Assembly (NCBI RefSeq): GCF_003286085.1
Contig: NW_020825415.1
Location: 124,001 to 188,000, forward strand
Source of the DNA: Drosophila persimilis
Taxonomy: Eukaryota; Arthropoda; Insecta; Diptera; Drosophilidae
Direction: 5' to 3'
DNA length: 64,000 bases
Shown: positions 8,568 through 19,287 of the stretch, piece by piece
Numbering within the stretch: the stretch's first letter is position 1
Layout: each line of letters starts with the position of its first letter
Notes under the pieces: generated by a model
Seen by the model: the letters and a program-made list of their open reading frames with translations, nothing else
The model's database searches: none
What the model was told of the DNA's origin: nothing
Translations under genes and position numbers: made by a program

Positions 8568-8673
8568 TTCGGGCAACCTGACTACAGATCGCCCACGATC
8601 TACACACTAAGGCATACAGTTGGTTAAACATTTCTTATTCGGTATTGTCTTACTTAACATACTACTTCATCGA

Positions 8674-9858
8674 TTAAACACATGAGACCATGGTTTTATC
8701 CTTACACTCTACCCAGGGTTTAAGCCTTGCTGGTTCTAGTATACTTCGGAATGGCATTTGCGTCAACTGACAGTCCTCAATTTCGACAACCTCATAACGA
8801 TCATTATCCAAAACTCTATTGATCCTGTACGGTCCTCGATACTTTGGTGCGAACTTCTTATTGATCCCCAGTGTTGTGTCCACATGCCGGACTGCTACAT
8901 AGTCACCAGGTTCATACTTTAATGGGGCTCTATGTTTATGGGCATACATCTTCTCATTTCTTTTCTGCGACAACCGTATGTTCTCACTTGCTATTTCTCT
9001 TATAGTTTCCAACTCTCTAAGTTCTGACGCTAACTTCTCCTCTAGGTATTCGGTTAATTCATCTACAACGGGTCCTTTCTGGGGTATTCCAAATAACAAT
9101 GTGCTAGGTGTCTTTTTCGTACTGCTGTTAACGGAGTTATTAATGGCGTGCTCTACCTTGCTCATCAACCTATACCAATCGGCTTGCTCAAGGGGCTCTG
9201 ACAGTTTTCCTAACATAGGAGTAAGAACACGATTCACCCGCTCCACTTGGCCATTCGCCTGCGGTGCACCTGTAGCTACCTTAATGTGCTCTATCCCTCT
9301 CTCCTGCAGAAAACTAGAGAACTCTAACGAGGTGAAACAGGTCCCACGATCTGATATTATCCTAGTAGGGCGACTATAGAAATCAAAATATTTACTTAAG
9401 GCATCCTTCGCTTCCCGCGTGCTGGTACTATTAACCGGGAACAATTTGACAAACTTAGTGAATGCATCTATTACCACAAGGAGGTGTTTTCGCTTAGATC
9501 TAATACTCGGCAATGGACCCAAATGATCAACATGTAGGGTATGAAAAGGAACACACGACTTTGGGATACTATGGAGCGTTCTGTTATGGATTGTTTTAGG
9601 CATCGAGTGTAGTATACACGGTAGACAGTTTCTGATGAACCTTGCCACTTTACTTCTCATTGACGGAAACCAGTAGGTCCTCAAAAGGTCACTCACGCAC
9701 TTCTCTGCGGCCAGATGTCCTAGTTTTTCGTGTGACCGCCTTATCAACTGCTCTTCCATACACATTGGTACATAGAAACATAGTTTGTTTTCACAACTCC
9801 TCTTGTAAACAATACCATCTATCATTTCAAAATCTACTTCAATTCCATCCTCTAGCAT
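8674..9858 (-). CDS. integrase of the gypsy-type element
   Basis: A 394-codon open frame holds a full integrase. The zinc-binding HHCC motif lies at about residues 35-82 (H in SHEKLGH, later CLPC). The DDE core has D in HVDHLGPL, D in IISDRGTCF and E in NGQVERVNR. The C-terminal part has AVRHVD and KYRGPYRI, the GPY/F module. This protein would insert the cDNA into host DNA. In the intact element it should be the end of pol; here the frame is separated from the upstream linker by a 1-nt shift in an A-run near 9850, so the first methionine is not a natural start. The protein itself is uninterrupted. Confidence 0.85.
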   Translation of the reverse strand: MLEDGIEVDFEMIDGIVYKRSCENKLCFYVPMCMEEQLIRRSHEKLGHLAAEKCVSDLLRTYWFPSMRSKVARFIRNCLPCILHSMPKTIHNRTLHSIPKSCVPFHTLHVDHLGPLPSIRSKRKHLLVVIDAFTKFVKLFPVNSTSTREAKDALSKYFDFYSRPTRIISDRGTCFTSLEFSSFLQERGIEHIKVATGAPQANGQVERVNRVLTPMLGKLSEPLEQADWYRLMSKVEHAINNSVNSSTKKTPSTLLFGIPQKGPVVDELTEYLEEKLASELRELETIREIASENIRLSQKRNEKMYAHKHRAPLKYEPGDYVAVRHVDTTLGINKKFAPKYRGPYRINRVLDNDRYEVVEIEDCQLTQMPFRSILEPARLKPWVECKDKTMVSCV

Positions 9859-10687
9859 TTTTTCGAATCCTAACTACTTCCTTGTCTCGCATCTGTTCTG
9901 TTTGCAATATCAAATCAACATCTTCTGGCGTTGCACCTACTACCCCAACTATCAATGATTTTAGTAATCTTTCCTCCTGAAACTCTAACTTGTCCCTCTC
10001 TACTGTATCCTCAACACATTTTTCCACTTTATCTGAATTCCTACTACTAATGTACTTTACTCCCCCCACCACATCGTTAACGCTTCCTCTACATTGGCTC
10101 AAATCTCTAATTTCAATCTTCGATCCATCCTCTTCCCTATATTCACTATTCTCTATGTTATCTCTCCAATCACTACCAAGGTTCTCTCTATCATCAGACT
10201 TCCACCTATTTCCCAATCTACTTCCTACTGCACTTGATTCTCCACACTCAATCGCAGGGTTCTCTACTGTACTACTACGCTCTCTACTGATATTTAATTC
10301 TCTACACTTAATCACAGGGTTCTCTACGGTACCTCTATGCTCACTACCAGGGTTGTCTCTACTTACACTATTCCTTGTATATTGCTTTCTACTCTCATCT
10401 TTTTCTAAATTAGACTTTTCTAAACCGTATTTGACTCTATAACCATCCTCTAACATATTCGTCACTTGATCTTGTCTGCTCAGCGCATCAACGTGCGCCA
10501 TACTGGCCCCAGGTCTGTGCATAATGGAGTAATCATAGTTCTCTAACTCTAGGGACCACCGTGCTATCTTAGGACTAATTGACTTTCTGGTTAACGTCTG
10601 TACTAACGAATTACAATCCGCGATTATTTTGAAGGACCTATGCTCCAAATATGCTCTAAAACGCCTCAATGCATAAATTATAGCCAA
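9839..10687 (-). pseudogene. RNase H C-part and long charged linker
   Basis: The segment resumes RNase H after the 627-bp insertion (AIIYALRRFRAYL, KIIADCNSLVQTL, HRPGASMAHVDALSR) and then runs through a linker of roughly 190 residues before integrase. The linker is very rich in Arg, Glu, Asn and Ser and contains repeats around VENPVIKCRE and VENPAIECGE. Such a long charged spacer is longer than usual between RNase H and integrase. A stop follows IRKNARGWN where the frame slips in an A-run. RNase H would degrade the RNA strand during cDNA synthesis; this copy is broken by the insertion and the shift. Confidence 0.75.
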
Positions 10688-10688
10688 T

Positions 10689-11315
10689 CAGCCAGGCTCC
10701 GTTTTTCACATTCACAAAAGTTTTCCGATTTACTTTTGAAATCACATAAATTGGGGCTCTCTTTTTCCCATTCCGCAAGATTTCATCGTTTTCAAAACGA
10801 AAACATTTTCGTTGACGAAATGAAAAGTAAACGGCTTTTTATACAACAAAACGAACCTTAATTGCAAAAGGAAAAAAATAGATGACTTATTGATGCATTA
10901 ACATAAACTTGATACCTATATCAGGGTAATTTAACTTGTGCTTTCTTTATAAATAATTTTATTTTAACCCAACCTAAAATTTGGCTCGGAAAAAACTGGC
11001 CACAGCAACAACAAATTTCGTTTTGGTGTAAGCAGCTGACGCATTCCGATTTGGTTATCGGAACGTTGGCAATTATTAAATTTTTGCGTATAACAGCACA
11101 AATGTGCATGTAACAGCTCAGACTGTGCCTGTAACATGCGCTTAACAGAACATCTGGGTGAGCACAGCTGTTTCCCGCCCAATTTAATTCGGACTTCAAA
11201 ATGTAACATATCGATAAAAAAAAATATGTGAAAAATGGAACACCTTAAAACGAAAACGAAACGTTTTGGCTGAAAACGTAATCCGCAAAAGTAAATGAAA
11301 AACGGAGCCTGCCTG
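10689..11315. mobile_element. 627-bp inverted-repeat element (MITE-like)
   Basis: The two ends are imperfect inverted repeats of about 20 bp: CAGCCAGGCTCCGTTTTTCA at the left and the reverse complement of CAGGCAGGCTCCGTTTTTCA at the right (one mismatch). AAT flanks both sides (10686-10688, 11316-11318), and removing the element plus one AAT restores the RNase H reading E-T-L-A-I-I-Y-A across the gap. No transposase ORF is seen. This fits a non-autonomous DNA transposon with a 3-bp target duplication. Confidence 0.8.
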
Positions 11316-11322
11316 AATGTCT

Positions 11323-11709
11323 CTAGTTCGAAACTATGATAACGTGATTCTCTTTCTGTTGTTTTGCCAGAATAATAGGACACAGGGTGCATCTTAAGAT
11401 GGAATTCCCATCATCTTGTCTTTGCATCAGTATTGCGCCATAACCGTATGAACTTGCGTCTGTATGTAATTCCGTTTCTCTATTTGGGATAAAAATGGCT
11501 AATACCGGAGGATTTGCCAACGCATTCTTAAGAGTTTCAAACGTCTTCACCTGTTCTCTATTCATGGGAAACGGACCACCTTCTTTTAACAACTGCACCA
11601 AGGGCTTAGCTGTCGTCGCAAATGACAACATGAAACGTCGAAAATACGAAAAGAATCCCAAGCATGAGTGCAGTGCTTTTACATTTTGAGGGACTGGGTA
11701 TTTTTTCAA
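11323..11709 (-). pseudogene. RT thumb and RNase H N-part
   Basis: A fragment of pol covering the RT connection (YPVPQNVKALHSCLGFFSYFRRF, KPLVQLLKEG) and the first half of RNase H (ELHTDASSYGYGAILMQRQ). The frame shifts near 11390, after which HPVSYYSGKTTERESRYHSFELET is encoded in another frame up to the inverted-repeat insertion at 11315. It is separated from the RT core by a further shift near 11750-11780. Confidence 0.8.
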
Positions 11710-11735
11710 GGCCTCAATATGGGAATCACTAGGAA

Positions 11736-12197
11736 CTATTCCGTTTTGATTAACTTTATACCCCAGGAATTGACAAACCTACACTTTTTTAAATTTATCT
11801 CTAAATTTTGCTCGCTAAACCGAATGCATAGTCTTTTTAATATATCCATGTGTTCTTCAACTGTTTTAGTCGCTACTAATATATCATCCATGTACACTAC
11901 AATGCTTTTGTTCCTAATAAAGTCTCTCAAGAGCTCCGAAATAAATCTTTGAAAAATAGCGGATCCATTTTTTAACCCAAAGGGCATTCTCAAGTACTCA
12001 TACTGTCCTTGCGGTGTCACAAACGATGTATACGGAACTGATTTTTCTTCTACGCCTATTTGATGATACCCACTTTTCAAATCTATAATGGAAAAACAGC
12101 ACTTGTTTTCTAAAAACTCAAGACAGTCCTCAATAAGGGGCAATGGGAAATTATCTTTAACAATTCGTTTGTTCAGACCACGGTAATCGACACACAT
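11736..12197 (-). pseudogene. reverse transcriptase core
   Basis: The 153-codon piece begins MCVDYRGLNKR and has FSIIDLKSGYHQI, RMPFGLKNG (Asn where Ala-Pro/Ala is usual) and the catalytic YMDD at about residue 104, followed by the LEINLKKCRF stretch. It is shifted by 1 nt from the protease-RT segment through an A-run near 12215 and from the thumb segment near 11780. It would polymerise cDNA if the frame were continuous. Confidence 0.85.
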
Positions 12198-13089
12198 TCG
12201 AAGTTCTCCTGATTTTTTTTTTTACTAGGACCAACGGGGAAGCATAAGGAGACTCACTATGACGGATTACTTTCTTTTCTAACAGATCATCTACTATTTC
12301 AGCTACTTTCTCTCTCTCATGGTAGGATAAACGACGCGGAGTACAATGAAATGGTGTTGTTTCTGTTACACGAATCTGCATCTGATACTTTGGTGGTGCT
12401 TTAAAGTCAAATTCTTTGTGTAAATAGTATGTCTTAATAACTTCCCTACACTTTTCTGCAATAGTGGGGCCAAATTCGAAACCTACGTTAATATGTTCCT
12501 CTTCATCAATCTCTACCGACGCACAAAAGTTACTGAATTCGTCGCCTTGATTCATATTCTCGATGACCATTTTGTCATTCCTTGAGTTTTCTTGTGTCTG
12601 ATTTTTAAATGGATTAGAACGTTTGATTAGCTCGCTTCTTTCTGATTGATTACCGTCTAACTTATCATATAGTCTTATGTTAATATTATTTTTACTTTCG
12701 GTGAATAAAGACGCGCAGGTTAAACTAATAGCTTTTTGCTTTAACGAACTTAATGGTGTGTGTTGCTTCGCATTGATATTTTTCTTATGAACTAATTTTA
12801 CTTCAATAACTTTAAGGGCATCGCGTCCCAACAATACCGGCAAAGGCAGCATGTTATCATCTACGATGTTTAATAAAACGATATATTTCTTTGTGCAAAA
12901 TTCAATATGGCACTTAAATTTTCCCCATATGGGAATTGGTTGTCCTCCTAGTCCATAGTATTTCCTAACTTCATTATAGGCTTCAACTATAGCCGACTTC
13001 GGTATCAAAGACTTATGAATAAAACTTACAGGGCTACCTGTATCAAATAGACTAAAAATACTGACGCCTCTTTGTTCACCAAACGGAAG
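12157..13089 (-). pseudogene. protease and RT N-terminal part
   Basis: Following the in-frame stop that ends gag, the same frame contains the aspartic protease signature FDTGSPVSF (around 13010-13040) and the protease body with LLGRDAL. A linker of about 110 residues leads to the RT start (YQMQIRVTETTPFHCTPRRLSYHERE, VIRHSESPYASPLVLVKKK). The frame is lost in the A-run after VKKK. Protease would cut the Gag-Pol polyprotein. The continuity of frame with gag suggests that the original element made one Gag-Pro-Pol polyprotein. Confidence 0.8.
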
Positions 13090-14373
13090 TCATAAAGTGA
13101 TTAACTGGACAGCCGCTAAATCGTCGTTGTTTTTTTCTCCTGGTCGCTCCTCATCTTGAACTGCAGCTACCCTAGTGGCCATCTTTCGTTTCGGGCACTG
13201 CGAATATAGGTGGCTGGTACTCCAACAGTTAAAACATGCCCCATCCGGTCTCTTTGGCTGACTGCATTCCTTCATAACGTGCCCAAATTGCCGACAGTTG
13301 TAGCAACGCATTGCGCCACCACCTTGCTGCTGCCCAACTGCCATACTCACATTTAGTTTTCCCTTTGTCATACCTTCGCTACGAATTGCTACGACGCCAG
13401 GAGCTCTTCTGACCTTATCATAGGTGACCATCTTGTCACGCAACTCCTTGAGTGTGATGCAGTATAGCATGGATGCTGCCATGCCCGTCTTGTCCTGCAG
13501 TCCCTCTACGATGAATTTGACCACATCGCTCGTGGCCATGTCTGCTTACGACGCTATGCTGCACATTGCGACGAAATATTGCAATGCGCTTTCATTATTT
13601 GCAATTTTCCGTGCCTCCAGTCGCTTTCCAATGTCCCACGCTGTCACTTTCTGCTCAAAGACGTTGAGCAATTCTGCTCGCATCAATTGCCAAGTCAAAG
13701 GCGCCACATGGTCGATGTACGCCTTCGCCGATCCGCCTAGCAGCCGCTTCTCTAATATCCAGCATTTTGACTCGGATACACCATGGAAATTCATAATGTC
13801 CTCAAAGTTACTTATCCAACTGGTTACAGCCTGGTCGTCATCTCCAGAAAATGGACGCATCAACGCCTCAATGTGTGTCAAGTCGATGCAATCTCTCGGC
13901 GTTTCCAACTCCATATCCTCTTTCTCCGTTTTCAATATGCTTAATTTGAGATCAGCTAAGCGCTTGCGAGAAACGTACAATTGTTCCAACTGCTGCAAAC
14001 GGCGCGATTCTTCTTCGTATTCATCTGATCGCATGGTCAATTTCGAACAAGCGTTGTCTTGTCGCGGCATGAATGCTTCTCGAGCCTTCTGCACATTTTC
14101 ACCATGTTCTTCTGGCGCCGCTTTTACTGCGTGTTTTGCACTACGGTTGTCTCTATCTATCTCGCGCTCAACCGGGACTGCAAAAATGTCTGCCTGCATA
14201 GTCTCGTCTGCGCTTGGCGCCGTATTTCCTAGCTCATGCGTGTCTTCCATGATTTTTTTCACTGCTGTACGTAATTGGTGTATGTTGGCATCTTGATCAA
14301 AATATACGTTTTGCCTACGCAATATGTCGCTAAGTTCACTTTTGGTTTTCGCTCTTATGTCTGCATAGTTCAT
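13090..14373 (-). pseudogene. gag: gag with one internal stop
   Basis: A 427-codon Gag frame starts at the ATG at 14373 and is broken by one TAA at 13546-13548; the downstream part stays in the same frame and ends with TGA at 13090. The N-terminus (MNYADIRAKTKSELSDILRRQNV) resembles a SAP-like helix-turn-helix. The capsid region includes FSGDDDQAVTSWISNFE and GGSAKAYI. Two CCHC zinc knuckles sit near the C-terminus (CYNCRQFGHVMKEC and CFNCWSTSHLYSQC). Gag packages genomic RNA. The stop means only a truncated capsid protein could be made without readthrough. Confidence 0.85.
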
Positions 14374-14410
14374 CGCAGAGTTTTATTTATTATTTTTTTT
14401 TTTTTTTGGG

Positions 14411-14428
14411 CAAACCCCACACCTGATA
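14411..14428 (-). promoter_or_regulatory. possible primer-binding site
   Basis: Immediately after the LTR end (GTTTACA) the minus strand reads TATCAGGTGTGGGGTTTG. It lacks the usual TGG start but resembles a tRNA-Leu 3' acceptor/T-arm complement without the CCA part. An inference only. Confidence 0.35.
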
Positions 14429-14627
14429 TGTAAACTTTTAATAGCACGGTTTTATTATATGTTCTTCTGTCTTCATTGTCGTATATCAATTAATGTGTGT
14501 TGGCATATCGATACTTGTCGAGGACAAGTATCGATATATCGAGTACATTGGTATTTCTTATAATACTATCGATGAGTAACTCTTAAACTAATATTCAAAT
14601 CTTATAAACTAATATTCATATCTTACA
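14429..14627 (-). repeat. 5' LTR of the gypsy-type element
   Basis: Same 199-bp sequence as 8369-8567, including the 15-bp hairpin at 14505-14537. Followed on the right by the AATT duplication and resumed copia sequence. Confidence 0.9.
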
Positions 14628-14995
14628 AATTGAATGTTACCTTTTTTTGATTTAATGATGAAAACTTTTTTTATATTTTTTATTTTTATGATTTTGATAA
14701 TTAATGTTATTTTTGAGGGGGGCGTGTTGGAATACGCCTATTCCCACATTCAAATAATAACATTAAATAATATTATCGATATGTTAGGTATTATTATTAT
14801 GAGTTAGTCTGGTCACACTTGAAGTGTCGACGCTCTCTCTTCTTTTGTGATCTCAAGTGTGTGGACCGGTGTTGCAGAAAAAGTAATCAAGAAATACATA
14901 AATAATCTTTAAAGAAAAACATAACTTGGTACTGTCTTCCGTTTACTAATAATAATACCAATAATACGCAAAGGCATATACCGCAGTACATAAGC
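14628..14995 (+). mobile_element. copia: copia-like element 1, right part with 3' LTR
   Basis: After AATT the copia 3' untranslated region resumes. A purine tract GAGGGGGGCG (14715-14724) is followed at 14725 by TGTTGGAATACGCC, the expected polypurine tract and LTR start of copia. The LTR end is not clear; sequence up to about 14992 is LTR-like AT-rich DNA, and the next copia-type element begins soon after. Confidence 0.65.
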
Positions 14996-15033
14996 CGGCC
15001 GCGCACAGAGCGCAAAAGAAGAGAAACAATACA

Positions 15034-15309
15034 ATGATATGTTTCAAGTGTGGTGAGCGCGGGCATATGAAGGCTCAGTGTAAGAAGGAGAGCGCAAATG
15101 TGGAAAGGGCAGCGAGAGTGGAGAACAAGCAGTGCAGTCTATTAAATGCGTTGGACGCAGATAATTTGAAAAAAGTATGTGGTGTTTTGGATAGTGGTGC
15201 CACAAGCCACATGTGTTGTGAGAAACAGTTATTCACAAAGTTCGAGAAACACACAGAAATGACTCCGGAATGGAAATTATTTCTCGGTCAGCAGCGCTGT
15301 ACAGAATAA
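15034..15309 (+). pseudogene. copia-type Gag end and protease start
   Basis: The frame is open upstream of the ATG to about 15000, so it is the truncated end of gag rather than a real start. It carries the CCHC knuckle CFKCGERGHMKAQC and the protease signature VLDSGATSHMC (catalytic Asp). It ends at 15307-15309, where about the second half of the protease has been lost by deletion and the frame shifts. Confidence 0.8.
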
Positions 15310-15310
15310 A

Positions 15311-18112
15311 TGTTTCGTCACTTTTGGACAAGAATATGCACGAGTTATCCAAAATGGCGAATGCATTGTAAAGGCGAACAGAGTTGGAAACTTGTATATG
15401 TTTCGAGGAAAACAAAACAACTGTTTTGCGGCGGTTAAGGCTGATGGTGCCCTGTGGCATAAACGGTACGGCCACTTGAACATCAGCAGTATGAAAGATT
15501 TGATCAGCAAAGGAATGGTGCGCGGCATTGGAAATATGGTTTTCCCGGCGAATATGAATTGCAAAACATGTAGAGCTCAAAATATATTGGAACTAGTTCA
15601 TGCAGATGTGTGCGGGCCCTTTGGCACACAGTCTCTTGCTGGATCAAAGTATTTTCTTACCTTCATCGATGACAAATCAAGGCGTATATTTGTGTATTTC
15701 CTGCGGACAAAGGATGAAGTCTTCCAGAAGTTCGTCGAGTTCAAAACCCTGGTTGAACGGCAAACGGGAAAAAGTCTCAAATGTATCCGGAGCGACAATG
15801 GCGGTGAATTTGTCAACAAATCGTTTGATGAATTTCTGAAAACTAATGGGATTGAGAGGTAGCTGACAGTGGCGTACACTCCACAGCAAAACGGCGTTGC
15901 TGAGAGGGCAAACCGCACTCTGGTGGAAATGTCAAGATGTATGCTGGTCCAGTCTGGATTAGGCGAATCCTTGTGGGCTGAGGCAGTCAACGCAGCTGTG
16001 TATGTACGGAATCGATCACCGACCAAGGCGCTGACCAGTATGACGCCTATGGAAGCGTGGACTGGTAAGAAACCTTTTGTTGGTCATCTAAAGGTTTTTG
16101 GCTCCGTTGCAGTAGCTTTGGACAAGGGTCCAAGGAAGAGTAAACTTCAACCAAAAGGCAAAGAATATCGCATGATTGGATATTCAGTAGCGGCTAAGGG
16201 CTATCGACTGTATGACCCTGTGTCTCATCAGGTGATTGAGAGGCGAGATGTTCTCTTTGACGAGATCCAAGACGACAAGGATACAGTCACATTCGAACTT
16301 CCGAAGGCAGAAGTTAGCATGCAGTCAGGCGGCGATACTGATGACATTGACAGCAGCGGTGGAGACAGCAGCCATGGTGCAAGCGTTGACGGGGAGAATC
16401 CCAGTAGCAGCGGTACTGATGGGTACGAGAGCGCAACTCAAAAGGTTGAGTCAGATGAGCCAGCTCCTCGCGTTGGACCTGGCAGACCAAGGCTGATTCG
16501 GACCGGCAAACCTGGCCGTCCGAGAAAGGAGTACAACATTCTTGGTGCTCTGGTTACCAGCAACGTAAAGATTCCAGTATCCTACGAGGAGGCGTTGATC
16601 AGTATTCATGCATCACACTGGTCCGAAGCGATGCATCGCGAATATGAGGCATTAATGGCAAACGAGACATGGCAGTTGGCAGACTTACCGGCAGGACAAC
16701 GAGCAGTTGGATGCAAATGGGTATATAGCCTGAAACGCGACAAAGATGGTCAAATCGAAAGTTTCAAGGCGCGGCTGGTGGCAAAAGGTTGCTCCCAGCA
16801 GTACGGCATAAACTATGCGGAAGCATTTTCTCCAGTCAGCAGACTGGAGAGCGTGCGATTTATTCTTGCGCTAGCAGCAGAATTGAAATTATATGTCAAC
16901 CAAATGGATGTATGTACGGCATACCTCAACAGTGACCTGAGCGATACGGTGTACATGAAGCAACCACAAGGGTACATTGATCGAGCTTATCCAGCGAAGG
17001 CTCTGCTGCTTAAAAAGGCAATATATGGATTGAAGCAGTCAGGAAGGGAATGGAATTCGAAGCTGAATGGCGTCCTGACTAATCTGGGTTTTGTTTCCTG
17101 TGACAACGAGCCGTGTCTCTACCAGCAGAGAGGGAAAGGTAACTTATCGTTAATATTGGTATATGTTGACGATTTACTTATAGCATGCCAGTCCAAAGAG
17201 GACATGCTCGGTATCAAATCGGCTATTTCAAATGCGTTCGAATGTATCGACAAAGGTGTTCCAGAGCTGTTTTTAAGCATGGAGGTGCACCGTGAAGGTG
17301 AGCTTGGGCCTATCACCATAGGCCACTCGCAATACATCAAGGAACTATTGCAAGCTCACGACATGGACAAATGTAGACCAGTGGCTACTCCGTTGGATGC
17401 GGGGTTCCAGGTGGATTGTACTAATGAGCAGTGTCAAAAGGTTGATCCTGTCATGTATCAATCCATGATTGGTGAGCTGATGTGGCTGGCACTCACAACC
17501 AGACCGGACATTTTGCATTCAGTTGCAAAGTTGGCCCAGAGGAACAAAGATCCGCACGCAGAGCATCTGGCTGGTGTGAAGCACGTTCTGAGGTACTTGG
17601 CAGCGACGATGAACTTCAAACTATACTACAAACGGTGTCACCAGCCACTTACTGGATATGTGGATGCGGATTGGGGCGGCGATCGAACTAACCGGAAGTC
17701 GTATACGGGCTATGTTTATTTTTTGGCAGGTGGCCCAATTTCTTGGCGATCTGAGAAACAACGCAGCGTGGCACTTAGCAGCACGGAGGCAGAATACAAG
17801 GCACTGTCGGCTTCGTGTAAGGAGTCCATATTCTTACGTCGCTTAATCATCGAAATTGGCTGTGGAGATGAAGCTACCTCAACTACCTTATATGGCGATA
17901 ATCTGAGCGCACAAGAGCTGGCTATGAACCCAGTGTATCACTCAAGGACCAAGCATATTGATATTAGATATCACTTTGTACGACAGATTGTAGAAGAAGG
18001 TCAAGTTAAGTTAAAGTATGCTAGTACAACAGATATGATTGCAGATATCTTGACCAAGAATCTCCCTAAGAGAAAGCATGTCGAATTTACAAAATTGTTA
18101 AGTTTAAATTGA
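15311..18112 (+). pseudogene. copia-type integrase-RT-RNase H, one stop codon
   Basis: One frame runs to the stop at 18110-18112, broken only by TAG at 15860-15862 just before the integrase Glu. It contains the GAG-pre-integrase box (LWHKRYGHLNISSMKDL), CKTC, the integrase core (HADVCGP, IRSDNGGEF, then NGVAERANRT after the stop), a deletion of roughly 15 residues after CKTC, an acidic Ser/Gly linker, RT (WVYSLKRDKDG, KARLVAKGCSQQYG, QMDVCTAYLN, GLKQSGREW, YVDDLLIAC) and RNase H (GYVDADWGGD, SSTEAEYKAL, LYGDNLSAQ, KHIDIRYHF, DILTKNLP). The RT core is intact, so few changes separate it from a functional pol. Confidence 0.85.
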
Positions 18113-18137
18113 GTTAAATGGAATTTGTAAGCATGCA
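18113..18137 (+). other. 3' untranslated stub ending in TGCA duplication
   Basis: 25 bp of copia-type element 2 between its stop codon and errantivirus A. TGCA at 18134-18137 is repeated at 23325-23328. Confidence 0.8.
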
Positions 18138-18670
18138 AGTTAACGTACCCAATTCTATTGAGCTCTTATACGAGTTGTAAACAATCTTTGGCTTTCCAAA
18201 ACAAAAACAATTTCAATCTTGGGCCTCCGCCTAATTGATTTCTAAGATGTACAGTCTCAAGGGCTCCCGCCGCAATCCCAATCTTTGACACTCGCCTAAA
18301 TGGAAAACCAATGTTTGCCTACACCCGGCTTCTCATAAACAATCTCACTCCCGGCTTTCTGCAGATCCTGCACTTTAGGCCTTTTACAGTTCTCTCTTTG
18401 GTTGACGAAATCCAATACTCGGGATGGCGAAATCAATTGAAATGTTTATAGAAAAACGATTCCCGAAAGGGATCAACGATGCAAAGATCAGAAAGTTCAA
18501 ATCAGTCTTGATCCAGCAGCGACACCGCAAAGTCTAGCTAAATATTAAGATCGCGCAATCCCTTGGCCCGGAATTCCTTTGTGACCCTCTACTTAAATCT
18601 ATATCAGTGAAGTTCGAAGTAAAATAAAAACTTTTTAAAAAACACAATCCGCTACCGCAGTTGTTTAATT
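18138..18670 (+). repeat. 5' LTR, errantivirus A
   Basis: Starts AGTTAACGTACCC and ends GTTTAATT. An AATAAA-type signal lies at about 18622-18628. Differences from the 3' LTR cluster in the first 300 bp. Confidence 0.9.
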
Positions 18671-18690
18671 GGCGCCCAACGTGGGGCGAC
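18671..18690 (+). promoter_or_regulatory. primer-binding site, errantivirus A
   Basis: GGCGCCCAACGTGGGGC directly follows the LTR (with the preceding T of AATT giving TGGCGCC). I recall this class as tRNA-Ser-primed in 17.6/297. Confidence 0.75.
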
Positions 18691-19287
18691 GTTGTATAAA
18701 AAACACCGAATGATAAAAGTGTTGCGTCGTGCCGAAACCCGAAGGACAATTAATTAATGGAATAAATCCTTCAAATTTAAAAACGCGGAGTGACTGTGTG
18801 ATATAAGATAAAAAAAAGTGAGATAAAAAGGAAACAAACCGGAGCTTAGGGAGTGCAAAAATAAATACAAATACAAATACAAATACAAATACAAATACAA
18901 ATAAAATGCAAAATACAAATAAAACAAAAAGCTAATCAAGGCAATTCGTAAATACAAAAAAAAACAAAGAAACCCAAAGTTTTTAAAAAACAAAACCAAC
19001 AAAACCGACAAAACCAAAATACAAAGAAAGTGAAACGATCAGCGAAGCCAAAGAAGGAAGACCCCCAGAAGACCCAGTCAAACAAATTCAGTCAAAGAAA
19101 TTTAAGAAGGAAGACCCGTTCGAAGACCTGTCAGACAAATCAAGAAGGAAGAACCGTTCGAAGATCTGCCAAACTAAGAAGGACGACCCCTACCGGATAT
19201 TTCGTGAGCAAGAGTTGCATTAATAAATATATAAGTTCAATTAGGTTATATAAGATTATAAAAACTAACATATAAGAAAAATTAAAA
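18691..19287 (+). other. leader of errantivirus A with short repeats
   Basis: A non-coding purine-rich leader of about 600 nt. It holds a 6-bp tandem array (ATACAA)n at about 18864-18902 and imperfect direct repeats of about 55-60 bp around 19050-19190 built on AAGAAGGAAGACCC and TTCGAAGA. No gene seen. Confidence 0.6.

Larger units (their letters stand above)
8369..14627 (-). mobile_element. gypsy-type LTR retrotransposon, minus strand, 6.26 kb
   Basis: Two LTRs of 199 bp (8369-8567 and 14429-14627) read as identical, flanked by AATT on both sides (8365-8368 and 14628-14631). Gene order on the minus strand is gag, protease, RT, RNase H, integrase. There is no env. The RNase H region is split by a 627-bp inverted-repeat element. 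Several stops and frameshifts break the genes in spite of the LTR identity. Confidence 0.9.
14996..18137 (+). mobile_element. copia-type element 2, coding part
   Basis: Ty1/copia order: Gag zinc knuckle, protease, integrase, RT, RNase H. It is truncated 5' within gag. Its 3' end is split at 18137 by errantivirus A (TSD TGCA) and resumes at 23325 with a polypurine tract and LTR. Sequence and codon use differ clearly from copia element 1, which is much more AT-rich. Confidence 0.85.

Noticed and set aside
10921-11392. Minus-strand ORFs within the 627-bp element
   Set aside because: No transposase motif; one is partly RNase H running into the insertion.
15600-15839. Alternative-frame ORFs over the copia integrase
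   Set aside because: The other frame contains a full set of integrase motifs.
18754-19017. Minus-strand ORF with Leu/Tyr repeats
   Set aside because: Antisense of the (ATACAA)n array in the errantivirus leader.
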